64,000 nt of DNA from Martinezella hainanensis. Lineage in GTDB: Bacteria; Pseudomonadota; Alphaproteobacteria; Rhizobiales; Rhizobiaceae. Position numbers and translations under genes: made by a program. The stretch is from positions 1 to 64,000 of the forward strand of contig NZ_FMAC01000010.1 of the NCBI RefSeq assembly GCF_900094555.1. Direction: 5' to 3'. The notes beneath the pieces are model-generated. The model saw only the letters and a program-made list of their open reading frames with translations, was not told the origin of the DNA and did no database searches. Each line of letters begins with the position of its first letter. The stretch's first letter is position 1. Shown piece after piece: positions 41,573 to 49,974 of this stretch.

Positions 41573-43225
41573 TCAGGCTTGTTGCTGAAGCCAGATGTCA
41601 TAGGCATTTTCGGGAAGGCGCTTGAAGGGGCGGAAGCCCGCTCCCTGGACCGCAACCGTCGCTGCAATCTGATCGTCGGGAACGTAGAGCGGCAGGCCTA
41701 GTGCCTGATCCAGCAAGGCAAAGTGCTGCAGCTTGGAATAGATCTCGAAGCGTCTTTTGGCATCGAGGGTCGAGGCGGCTTCGGCAAGCCATGCCGATAT
41801 GTCCGCTGCTTCGGTCCGGCTGTAGTTGATCGATCCGCCCTTGGCTCGCGGCAGGTAATGGAAATAGAGGGTAAGGCCGTTTTCCTGGGTCGTGGTCGAG
41901 TTCGGAATGATGCCGTATTGGCCGTCGCTCTGCCTGTTGGAATAGGTTCCCGCATCGACATAGCGCAGGACGATATCGATGCCGGCGTTCTGGCGTGCCT
42001 GCGCCTGGACGGCTTCGAGAAGAACATCGCGTTGGTCACGCAACGTCGCTTGCGACTGCACGATCTCGATCGTCAGTCGCTTGCCGTCCTTGGTACGGAA
42101 GCCATCGCCGTCTCTGCTCGTCCAGCCGGCCTCGTCGAGCAATCGGTTGGCAAGATCGATGTCGAAGCCGTAGCGGCCCTCGATGCTTTTGTCGTAGAAA
42201 TCGGTGTCGGCCGGCGTCAGAACACCCCAAGCGCGTTTGCGCTCACCGCGGTAAACCGACTGAATGATCCGTTCGACATCGATCGCAGCGAGGAACGCCT
42301 TGCGTATCTTGGCGTCGCTCGTCGGCGCATTGGTGACATTCAGGTAGAGGGTATAGGGCGTGCCGGTATTCAGTGCGCTTTGATAGGTGAAATCCGGATT
42401 GTCCCTGAAAAGTGCAGCGTCATTGCCCGAAATGCCTTCGATGACATGAACCTGGCCCGAGCTCAGGGCGCCGGTGCGGACCGCGGATTCAGGCAGGAAG
42501 CGATAGATGACCTCATCGAGATAGGCCGGCCCTTGGTGACCGGCATTGGCCGGAGCCCACTGATAGGCGGCGTTTCTGACGAAACGTGCCTCTTGACCCT
42601 TGATATAGCGATCCAGGATGAAAGGGCCGGTGCCTGCGATTTCAGGCCCACCCGCCTTCAACTGCGGCGATGAGAACGATTTCGGCGAGATGATCTCGAT
42701 GCTGGTCGCGCCATCAAGGAAAGGTGCATAGACGTCCTTGAGCGTCAGCACGACCGTATGGGCATCGCGTGCGACCGCCTCGGAAATGTGGGAGACGTGA
42801 CCGGCGCTGATGCTGCCGGAATAGATCGGCTCCTTCAATTTCAGGAAGTTCGTTACGACGGCTGCCGCGTCGAATTTCTCCCCATCGCTGAAGCTTACGT
42901 CGTCGCGAAGGTTGAAGGTGTAGGTCCTGCCATCCTCGGATACCGCATAGTCTTTGGCCAGCCACGGCACATAACCACCATCCGGGGAGCGGGCAAGAAG
43001 GCATTCGTAAGCATTGCGCAGAACCAGTTTTGCCTTGGCCTGGCCGTTCAGATGTGGATTGAGCGTGGTCGGCTCCGTCTCGACGCCCCAGATCAAGGAT
43101 CCGCCGCGGGCAGGCGTGTCAGCCGCCAGCGTTTCGGTCGGTCGTAGTCCGGTGGACAGAGACAGAGCAACAATCCCTGAACTCTTCAGAAAATCTCTTC
43201 TGGTTACCACGGTGTTCTTTCCCAT
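41573..43225 (-). CDS. Peptide-type ABC substrate-binding protein, Tat-exported (SBP B)
   Basis: This 550-residue SBP_bac_5 protein begins MGKNTVVTRRDFLKSSGIVA, a textbook twin-arginine signal (R9-R10-D-F-L-K), and then shares most blocks with SBP A (GVETEPTTLNPHLNGQAKAK, AGGPEIAGTGPFILDRY, FRPFKRLPENAYDIW). Tat export implies folding before export, perhaps with a bound factor, which sets it apart from its Sec-exported twin 46 bp downstream. The ATG at 43225 lies 22 bp after the LLM gene stop codon. Both binding proteins probably serve the same permease. Confidence 0.87.
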   Translation of the reverse strand: MGKNTVVTRRDFLKSSGIVALSLSTGLRPTETLAADTPARGGSLIWGVETEPTTLNPHLNGQAKAKLVLRNAYECLLARSPDGGYVPWLAKDYAVSEDGRTYTFNLRDDVSFSDGEKFDAAAVVTNFLKLKEPIYSGSISAGHVSHISEAVARDAHTVVLTLKDVYAPFLDGATSIEIISPKSFSSPQLKAGGPEIAGTGPFILDRYIKGQEARFVRNAAYQWAPANAGHQGPAYLDEVIYRFLPESAVRTGALSSGQVHVIEGISGNDAALFRDNPDFTYQSALNTGTPYTLYLNVTNAPTSDAKIRKAFLAAIDVERIIQSVYRGERKRAWGVLTPADTDFYDKSIEGRYGFDIDLANRLLDEAGWTSRDGDGFRTKDGKRLTIEIVQSQATLRDQRDVLLEAVQAQARQNAGIDIVLRYVDAGTYSNRQSDGQYGIIPNSTTTQENGLTLYFHYLPRAKGGSINYSRTEAADISAWLAEAASTLDAKRRFEIYSKLQHFALLDQALGLPLYVPDDQIAATVAVQGAGFRPFKRLPENAYDIWLQQQA

Positions 43226-43247
43226 GTCATTTTGGACTGATTTCCAA

Positions 43248-44249
43248 TCAGGCTGCAGCGGCGTTGCGTGCCCCGGCCAGCAGTTCGATGGTGCCAAGCC
43301 GATGCGCACCTTCGGAGACCGGGCAGTCGATCACAAATTCGTCGATGCCGAATCCCTTGTGCAGGCGCTGCAGTTCCAGATGAACGTCGGCCGGCGTTCC
43401 TCGAATGACGCGCGGGCTTCGCTCTTCGATCCGATAATCGGTCGCGCCTGACTGGCGAACATATTCGAGCGCCTGTTCGTGGCTGCCGACATTGACGCTT
43501 TGTCCGCCCTTGATTTGCAGGTGGAACCGGCGCGTCTCGCCCAGGAGACTGTCGGCAAGGGCGGCTGTTTGCGCCGTGACGACGCTGACAGCGAGCAGCG
43601 CGGCCTTGCCGCCCGCTTGCCGATAGGCCGACAACGATTGCGAGATTGCTTCGTCATCACCATGGATATGACCAGCATAGACGAAGCCCCAGCCGAGACG
43701 GGCTGCCAATCTCGCGCTGTCCGAGCTTGCGCCGAGCAGGAAGCGGACAGGCGGCTCGTCGGGAGCCGGAAAGGCTGCAAGGTCCGCAGTTCTGCCGTCT
43801 GCGCCATGGTCATGCCGCAAGAAGCTATCCAGTTCGCTCAACAGCGCTTCGAACGATGGTTTGCGCGAGGGATCATATGCCTTCTGGAGAGCGCCGGTCG
43901 AAAGCGGAAGCCCGCCTGGCGCCTTGCCGACCCCAAGATCGACGCGCCCCGGCGCCAGCGCCGCCAGCAGATTGAAGTTCTCGGCAACCTTGTAGGCGCT
44001 GTAATGCTGCAGCATCACGCCGCCGGAACCTATGCGGATGCGCCTGGTGTGCGCCAGCAGGTGGCTGATCAATATTTCAGGTGAGGAGCTTGCGAGCTTC
44101 GGGGAATTATGGTGCTCAGCGACCCAGAACCGCCGATAGCCCAATTCTTCGGCTCGTCTGGCAAGCGCCAAGCTCCGCTGTAACGCTTGCGATGCACGCT
44201 CGGCGCCATCAATCGGGCTCTTGTCGAGAAAACTCAGTGCGTAAGACAT
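43248..44249 (-). CDS. LLM-class flavin-dependent oxidoreductase (MsnO8 type)
   Basis: This 333-residue luciferase-like monooxygenase starts MSYALSFLDKSPIDGAERAS, has RFWVAEHHNSPKLASSSPEI, IRIGSGGVMLQHYSAYKVAE and RVDLGVGKAPGG, and ends with the HLELQRLHKGFGIDEFVID block of the MsnO8 subfamily. It would use reduced FMN and oxygen. It is the first gene of the minus-strand operon that ends with the NtaA/SnaA-type enzyme, so two monooxygenases flank one transporter. This resembles operons that scavenge sulfur or nitrogen from organic compounds; substrate is inferred only. Confidence 0.85.
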   Translation of the reverse strand: MSYALSFLDKSPIDGAERASQALQRSLALARRAEELGYRRFWVAEHHNSPKLASSSPEILISHLLAHTRRIRIGSGGVMLQHYSAYKVAENFNLLAALAPGRVDLGVGKAPGGLPLSTGALQKAYDPSRKPSFEALLSELDSFLRHDHGADGRTADLAAFPAPDEPPVRFLLGASSDSARLAARLGWGFVYAGHIHGDDEAISQSLSAYRQAGGKAALLAVSVVTAQTAALADSLLGETRRFHLQIKGGQSVNVGSHEQALEYVRQSGATDYRIEERSPRVIRGTPADVHLELQRLHKGFGIDEFVIDCPVSEGAHRLGTIELLAGARNAAAA

Positions 44250-44583
44250 CTGTCCTCATAGGCGGTCGGCAATATCAATTGTTATAATCTATATTTTTAA
44301 TGGATTATTAGATCGAGCAATGATGTTTCAATCGTCGGCTGCACAATGAAAGATCATGCCGTGCGAAGCCGTCCTGAAATTATGCATTCTGAGATGGCGA
44401 AGCACTTGATGGTATCGAGAGGCGGCAGGTCGGTAATTCCCGATGGCAGCTTGCCTCCAGATAGCCTTCAGGCACTCCCCGGAGGAGTCTCGGTAGCGGA
44501 TATCATTGTCCGCTGCTCGAAGATTTCCTCCTTCAGCAAGGTGCAGAGCGTTGGATCGATCGGCGGCTGCGGAGGTTGATGAG
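44250..44583. other. Divergent intergenic region upstream of LLM gene and chaC
   Basis: This 334-bp region has an AT-rich segment at 44270-44330 that could hold the promoter of the LLM operon. An open frame at 44346-44579 (77 codons) has no ribosome site and no recognisable motif, so I do not call it a gene. Confidence 0.45.
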
Positions 44584-45393
44584 ATGGATCAGTTGAGCGT
44601 CGGAACGGCATTGGGCCGCTCGCAGATGGATCTGACGGATGAACTGGTTGCTCTAAGTTTGCGCGACGAGATCGATGCTGGCCCCGATCCGCTTCGCATA
44701 CCGATTACGGACGAAGAGCTGGATGGGCTGGCGGAGCGATTATATCGGGAGTCGCTAGGCGATGCGCTTTGGGTCTTCGCTTATGGCTCACTAATATGGA
44801 GGCCGGATTTCGATGCAGTCGAGTCACGCGTTGGAGCGATCAGGGGGTGGCACCGCTCCTTCTGTCTTCGAATGACGAGATGGCGGGGATCGCTGACGCA
44901 ACCAGGGCTCATGCTTGCTCTCAAGCGAGGCGGATACTGCAAGGCAATCGCTTTCAGATTGGACGACAGCGATCGGCTGGCTCAGATCAGGCGCATGCTT
45001 CGCCGTGAAATCGGTACCCTTGAAGATGCGTCGACAATAAGATGGATATGGGTGCAGACCGAATTGGGTCCTGTGCGCGCACTGGTTTTCTGGGCTGGTC
45101 CAAAGGGAAGGCACGTCACCTCCAAACTGCCATTGGAAGCTGTCGCTGGCATCCTGGCAAGGGCGTGCGGTCCCAGAGGGTCTTGTGCCGAATATCTTTA
45201 TCTGACGGTGAAGCATCTCGAGGCCTGGGGAATTCGGGACATCAACCTGTGGAGGCTTCAAAAGCTCGTTGCAAGCGAGCTTAGCGCTATCCACGCATTG
45301 GAAAGCACCGACGTCGGGCCGATTTCATCAAGGCAAAGACTTTCCGATGAGGTAGGCACTACCGCTCCGCCTTCGGTTTCCGTTAGGCAATAA
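44584..45393 (+). CDS. chaC: ChaC-family gamma-glutamylcyclotransferase
   Basis: This 269-residue protein has the gamma-glutamylcyclotransferase substrate motif YGSLIW (WVFAYGSLIWRPDFD, near residue 68), followed by RVGAIRGWHRSFCLRMTRWRG and the C-terminal EYLYLTVKHLEAWGIRD block. ChaC proteins degrade glutathione to 5-oxoproline and Cys-Gly in the cytoplasm. The ATG at 44584 has GGAGG eight bases upstream. The catalytic Glu expected in the middle of the domain is not obvious by eye. It stands alone and may act with the gamma-glutamyltransferase at 29.5 kb in gamma-glutamyl metabolism, but the two are not linked transcriptionally. Confidence 0.85.
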   Translation: MDQLSVGTALGRSQMDLTDELVALSLRDEIDAGPDPLRIPITDEELDGLAERLYRESLGDALWVFAYGSLIWRPDFDAVESRVGAIRGWHRSFCLRMTRWRGSLTQPGLMLALKRGGYCKAIAFRLDDSDRLAQIRRMLRREIGTLEDASTIRWIWVQTELGPVRALVFWAGPKGRHVTSKLPLEAVAGILARACGPRGSCAEYLYLTVKHLEAWGIRDINLWRLQKLVASELSAIHALESTDVGPISSRQRLSDEVGTTAPPSVSVRQ

Positions 45394-45907
45394 CAGTAAG
45401 GTCGCCAGTCGGAGCAACGTGCTTTGCCTCGGAGCAAGCAGGACCAATACATTACCCGAATGACAAGCGGACGATCTTCGAAACGCGGATGCGCGTCCAC
45501 GACGCATCATCTCCAACTGGGTGAGCCGGTTCTTGGTTTCGCTTGGCAGGCCAATATCTGCGGTCTGAAACCGTTTCTCCAGGCACGAATCTTGGCATCT
45601 ATTCGCTATTGAAATCTGGCCGGCGGCGCGACGAAGGCGCGGGCTGAAACAAATACGCGTCCCGGCCGTCCTCGCAGCAGAACGGAAGCTCCTGAACGGA
45701 CCGAGCGGAAGTTGTCCCCCCCCCTTGAGCGCTGGACGAAATCTTTGTGGAACTTGCAAGCCCTGCCGACATGGTATAGCGAAACATGATAATAAAACTC
45801 AAGAATTATTGAGGGCATGACGCTAGACCGCAGACTTCGAACGGATGCGGCAGACGCAGAATCCGGCATCAACTGTCGGATCGCCGGGATCAGGACGTGA
45901 GTATGCG
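45394..45907. other. Intergenic region upstream of siderophore sigma-factor gene
   Basis: This 514-bp region has no convincing gene. A tract of nine C residues lies at 45716-45724, and a CTCAA-N6-TTGAG dyad at 45798-45813 is about 95 bp upstream of the sigma-factor start. Short open frames here lack ribosome sites and family features. Confidence 0.5.
45798..45813. promoter_or_regulatory. Candidate regulatory dyad upstream of fecI-like gene
   Basis: CTCAA-GAATTA-TTGAG is a symmetric AT-rich element in the promoter region of the iron-uptake operon. It could be a site for an iron regulator (Irr, RirA or Fur type), but it does not match a consensus I can state firmly. Confidence 0.3.
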
Positions 45908-46411
45908 ATGACCGATATGCTGTATTCCCTTCACGCGGGCGAAGAAAAGCGGCTTCATCGCTTCTTCCGTCGCAGGCTGAAGAGCAAGGATGATGTGGCA
46001 GATGCGACACAGGAGACATTCCTGCGAATGCTGGAGGCCTCGCACGCGACGCTCATCGAAAATCCACAAGCCTATCTGTTCCAGGTGGCTCGATCCGTCG
46101 CGCGGGTCATTCTGACCCGGCAGACCAGGGAGAGCGCGCTCTTTGCTCCCGACGTCGCCGGTATGGAAGAGCCCGACGAGCTTCCCTTGCCGGACAGGAT
46201 CGTCAATGCACGGCAATGCTTGCTGATCATGGCGAAGGCGATCGAGGCGCTGCCGAAGCGTTGCCAGCAGGTTTTCATTCTCAGCCGGCTGCGCGGGCGG
46301 TCCAATGGCGAGATCGCCGCGGAGCTGGGCATATCCCGTAATATGGTCGAAAAGCACATCATCAGGGCGCTACTGCACTGCCGCAAGGTTCGCGCCGAAA
46401 TATTTTTCTGA
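45908..46411 (+). CDS. ECF sigma factor, FecI-like
   Basis: This 167-residue ECF sigma factor has a region 2 (LHRFFRRRLKSKDDVADATQ, ETFLRMLE) and a region 4 helix-turn-helix (LPKRCQQVFILSRLRGRSNG, EIAAELGISRNMVEKHIIRA). It directs RNA polymerase to the outer-membrane receptor promoter when released by FecR. I use ATG 45908; the open frame extends upstream without conserved sequence. FecR follows within the next 100 bp. The operon order sigma, FecR, TonB receptor, MFS, reductase is typical of iron-regulated siderophore uptake. Confidence 0.88.
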   Translation: MTDMLYSLHAGEEKRLHRFFRRRLKSKDDVADATQETFLRMLEASHATLIENPQAYLFQVARSVARVILTRQTRESALFAPDVAGMEEPDELPLPDRIVNARQCLLIMAKAIEALPKRCQQVFILSRLRGRSNGEIAAELGISRNMVEKHIIRALLHCRKVRAEIFF

Positions 46412-46469
46412 GACAACGTCAGGAGATGGACTTCATTTCGGCTCTTGGAATGCGAGCCGGGATGGATGC

Positions 46470-47459
46470 ATGGCTTTGTCGAACTATAGACAGGCGAATG
46501 GAGTCATGAGCCGCAATCGCAAAGAGAAAATCGAGGATCGACTGGCTGAAGCTGCCGCCGGTTGGGTTGCACGGCTGCAATCCGCCGATGCGACGGATCA
46601 GGACAGGGCCGATTTCCAGTGTTGGCTGCGCGCTCATCCCTCTCACGCAGCTGCCTATGACGAGATGAGTGCGCTGTGGGGCAGCCTCAAGGACGCGCCG
46701 GTCTCGCTTGATGGTTTGAAGGCGCGCCGCCTCTCCCGGACAAGGGTAGCGGGATTGGCAGCGGTGTTCGGCCTGATCGCCGTCACATCCTGTATGCTCG
46801 GGCAGTTTGGCCTGATCGATCGCTGGCGCGCCGATTATTATACCGATGTCGGAGAGGTGCGGTCGATCACGCTGGAGGACGGTACGCAGGTGGATCTCGA
46901 TACCGACACGGCGATTGCCGTGCGTTATTCCGCAGGCGAGCGGCGCATCCAATTGCTGCGCGGTCAGGCCTTCTTCGATGTGGCCAAGAACCCGCTGCGC
47001 CCATTCATTGTTGACGACGGCGGTTTGAGCGCAACCGCGCTTGGCACGCATTATTCGGTCCAGACATCGACGGGCTCGCTTTCGCAAATGGTCCAGGTCG
47101 AGGAAGGTTTCGTCGAGGTCAAGACGGGTGGCAGCGATACCGTCCTTGGAGCCGGCGATACCATTGCTGTCGATCGCTCCGGCAGGGCGACGCTTGCAAA
47201 GGCGGATATCGCGAACGATAGCGCCTGGCGGTATGGGAAACTGGTGTTTTCCGCGGCGCCGCTGGCAAAGGTGGCGCAGACGCTTTCGCGTTATCGCCAT
47301 GGACGCGTTGTCGTTCTCGATGCGCAGGCGGCAGACCGGAAGGTGTCCGGGGTCTTCGATCTGACCAATACCGACGAGGCTCTTGCCATCATCGAGAGCA
47401 ATTTGCCGGTTTCCGTGACACGCGTCACGGACATGCTGGTGGTCATCCGCTCGAAATAA
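46470..47459 (+). CDS. fecR: FecR-type transmembrane anti-sigma/signal transducer
   Basis: This roughly 329-residue inner-membrane protein has a cytoplasmic DUF4880 domain (AAAGWVARLQSADATDQDRA, FQCWLRAHPSHAAAYDEM), one membrane helix (VAGLAAVFGLIAVTSCMLG) and a periplasmic FecR domain (SITLEDGTQVDLDTDTAIAV, RIQLLRGQAFFDVAKN). A C-terminal STN-contacting region follows (VSGVFDLTNTDEALAIIESN). It transmits receptor occupancy to the sigma factor. ATG 46470 or ATG 46506 may be the start; the latter begins MSRNRKEKIEDRLAEAA. It lies between the sigma-factor and receptor genes. Confidence 0.87.
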   Translation: MALSNYRQANGVMSRNRKEKIEDRLAEAAAGWVARLQSADATDQDRADFQCWLRAHPSHAAAYDEMSALWGSLKDAPVSLDGLKARRLSRTRVAGLAAVFGLIAVTSCMLGQFGLIDRWRADYYTDVGEVRSITLEDGTQVDLDTDTAIAVRYSAGERRIQLLRGQAFFDVAKNPLRPFIVDDGGLSATALGTHYSVQTSTGSLSQMVQVEEGFVEVKTGGSDTVLGAGDTIAVDRSGRATLAKADIANDSAWRYGKLVFSAAPLAKVAQTLSRYRHGRVVVLDAQAADRKVSGVFDLTNTDEALAIIESNLPVSVTRVTDMLVVIRSK

Positions 47460-47556
47460 TCAAAATTTTTTGCGCGTGACGTCAGGAGGTCACCGCCGTT
47501 TTCACTCTTCGTAAGGGAATGGCGGGTCCGGGGATGCGCCGCTCTCATATGCAGGG

Positions 47557-49974
47557 ATGAATGAAGGGGGCCGTGTGGCATCGATGAATTGGAAGGCGAG
47601 GCGCAATGCGCTCGCAGCGACTGTGTGCGCAAGCACCTGGGTATTTGCAAATGTCGGTTTGGCGCAAACAACGGATAAGCCGGCTGCGGTAGGGCAGGCG
47701 ACGGTCAATGTTTCCATACCGGCGGGACCGCTGGAAAGTGCAATTCTGGCCTTCGGACGACAGGCGAATATCCGGCTGCTCTTTCCGACGGCAATTACCG
47801 CCGGAAAGAGCACGCGCGGCGTAAGCGGAAATTTGCCTGCAAGGGCCGCGGTGGAGCGGCTGCTCGCTGGTTCGGGGCTTGCTTATAGTTTCACCGGTCC
47901 GAACACCGTGCGCATTTACGACCGGGCCAATCAATCGGCCGAAGCCGGCAGCGTGGCGGCGGACGGCTCGACCGTACTCGAACCGCTTGTCATCAAGGGT
48001 CAGGACCAGGGCATCAAGGGCGTCATCGAGACGGAGGGTTATGTCGGAAAATCCGGCCGGACGGCGACGAAGACCGATACGCCGATCGCCGAAACACCTC
48101 AGTCCATTTCCACAGTGTCGCAAAAGCAGTTGCAGGACCTGCGGCCGCAGAACCTTTCCGAGGCGTTGAACTACGCGCCCGGTGTGCGTTTGGGGCAGTA
48201 TGGTGCCGAACCGAGATACGATGCCTTCAAGGTTCGCGGCATCGATCTCACCTATACCGGCATCTTCCGCGACGGGCTGCGGCAGATCGCCAGTCCAAAC
48301 GGCCTGTTCCGCCTGGAGCCTTATGGGGTTGAAGCCATTGCCACATTGCGAGGCCCATCGGCCTCCATCTATGGCGCCAGCAGCTCCGGCGGTATCGTTG
48401 ACATCATCTCCAAGCGGCCGACGGAAGAACCGTTGCACGAGATCGAGGTCCAGTACGGTTCTTTTGGTCGTCTTCAATCGGCGTTCGATTTCTCCGGCCC
48501 TGTCACCGACGACAATACGCTGCTCTATCGTCTGACGGGCCTGGTGCGTGACGGACGCAACCAGATCGAGGCGATCAAGGACGATCGGCAATATATCGCA
48601 CCGGCCCTCACATGGCAGCCGGATGAAGATACCAAACTGACGCTGCTTGGCGAATATATGAACTCCACGACCGGCGGGACCTGGGGTTACATCAACGAAT
48701 ATGGCGCAGCTGGAACCTCGGTTGGCGCGACACCCGTCTATGGTGGCGATGCCCGCTTCAACGATTTCAAGCAGAAACAATGGCGGATCGGCTATGAACT
48801 CGAGCAGGCGCTGAGCGATTCCGTCACCCTTTATCACAAGCTGCGTTATTCCGACATTTCGGCGCACCAGGAGTGGGTCTTTGCCGACTATCCCGGCATC
48901 GTCCTTGAGGATAATAGCGGGCTTGCCACGGATACCTATCTCAAGAGTGATTTCGATACTGGGCCGCTCAAGCATCAGCTCATTACCGGCATCGACTACA
49001 GTTACATGAAATTCACCTCGCGCCAGGGCAGCGGTCCGGATCTGTTTACCGACAGCTATTCCTATGTGCCTGATATCAACTACAGCGAAACCCAGAAGCA
49101 GAATTCGCTGGGCATCTATGCGCAGGATCAGATCGAATACGATGCTTGGCGCTTCACCGCCGGCCTTCGGCACGACTGGCACAAGAGTGACTATGCGCCC
49201 GGCAACGCAAGCTATTCGCGCGACGACAGCCGGACGACATTCCGCACCGGCCTGGGCTACGTCACGCCATGGGATATCATGCCCTATGTCAGCTACGGCA
49301 CATCCTATGTCGCCAATCCGGGCGTGATCCGGACTGTCAACAGCGTTGCTCAGCAGGCCGAACCCACACTCGGCAAGCAGATCGAAGTCGGCGTCAAATA
49401 TCAGATCCCGGACCGGAACGTCTCCATCACTGCCGTGCTGTTCAACATAGATCAGAAGAATGCCACTGTTTACGAGACCTCTTCAGGCCTCAACCTGTTG
49501 CGGCAGCTCGACCTGAAATCCCGTGGTTTCGAGCTCGAGGCGACGGCCTCGCTCGACAATGGCTTGAACCTCATCGCCGCCTATTCCTACAATGACGTGG
49601 AAATCACCAAGCTGACGGCGGAAACCAAGGGCAACACGCTCAACTCCTCGCCCTATCACACCTTCTCGCTTTGGGCGGATTATGAGGTGCAGGATGGCGC
49701 TCTGGAGGGTCTCGGTATCGGTGCCGGCCTTCGCTATGTCGGCTCGAGCTTCGGCGACAATCTCTATACGCCGGTCCTCGACAACAAGGCCCGTACCTTC
49801 GTCGATGCTTCGCTTCGCTATGATCTCGGCAAGCTCAATCCCTCGTTCGAGGGCGTGCGCCTGCAGGTCAACGCAACGAACCTGCTGAACGAAGTCAAAC
49901 AGGTCTGTACCACTGGCTATTGCTACTTCGATGAAGGCCGGAAGGTTGTCGCCAGCATGCGGTATCGCTTCTGA
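47557..49974 (+). CDS. TonB-dependent ferric-siderophore receptor with STN signalling domain
   Basis: This 805-residue outer-membrane receptor has a signal peptide (about residues 10-37, ending VGLAQ) and an STN domain (about 50-118: VSIPAGPLESAILAFGRQAN, AAVERLLAGSGLAYSF). A plug follows (ETPQSISTVSQKQLQDLRPQ, YDAFKVRGIDLTYTGIFRDG), then a 22-strand barrel ending in aromatic Phe (VASMRYRF). The plug and barrel resemble hydroxamate receptors such as FhuA/FoxA. The STN domain matches the FecI/FecR pair upstream. ATG 47584 (MNWKARRN) is an alternative start. The MFS gene overlaps its stop codon. Confidence 0.9.
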   Translation: MNEGGRVASMNWKARRNALAATVCASTWVFANVGLAQTTDKPAAVGQATVNVSIPAGPLESAILAFGRQANIRLLFPTAITAGKSTRGVSGNLPARAAVERLLAGSGLAYSFTGPNTVRIYDRANQSAEAGSVAADGSTVLEPLVIKGQDQGIKGVIETEGYVGKSGRTATKTDTPIAETPQSISTVSQKQLQDLRPQNLSEALNYAPGVRLGQYGAEPRYDAFKVRGIDLTYTGIFRDGLRQIASPNGLFRLEPYGVEAIATLRGPSASIYGASSSGGIVDIISKRPTEEPLHEIEVQYGSFGRLQSAFDFSGPVTDDNTLLYRLTGLVRDGRNQIEAIKDDRQYIAPALTWQPDEDTKLTLLGEYMNSTTGGTWGYINEYGAAGTSVGATPVYGGDARFNDFKQKQWRIGYELEQALSDSVTLYHKLRYSDISAHQEWVFADYPGIVLEDNSGLATDTYLKSDFDTGPLKHQLITGIDYSYMKFTSRQGSGPDLFTDSYSYVPDINYSETQKQNSLGIYAQDQIEYDAWRFTAGLRHDWHKSDYAPGNASYSRDDSRTTFRTGLGYVTPWDIMPYVSYGTSYVANPGVIRTVNSVAQQAEPTLGKQIEVGVKYQIPDRNVSITAVLFNIDQKNATVYETSSGLNLLRQLDLKSRGFELEATASLDNGLNLIAAYSYNDVEITKLTAETKGNTLNSSPYHTFSLWADYEVQDGALEGLGIGAGLRYVGSSFGDNLYTPVLDNKARTFVDASLRYDLGKLNPSFEGVRLQVNATNLLNEVKQVCTTGYCYFDEGRKVVASMRYRF

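Noticed and set aside
44346..44579. 77-codon open frame upstream of chaC
   Set aside because: No ribosome site, no motif and no similarity I recognise.
45716..45724. Run of nine C residues
   Set aside because: It could be a phase-variation tract, but it lies far from any start codon; simple homopolymer only.
47545..49182. Long minus-strand open frame under the TonB receptor (545 codons)
   Set aside because: Antisense shadow caused by GC-rich codon bias; the plus-strand receptor has full domain structure.
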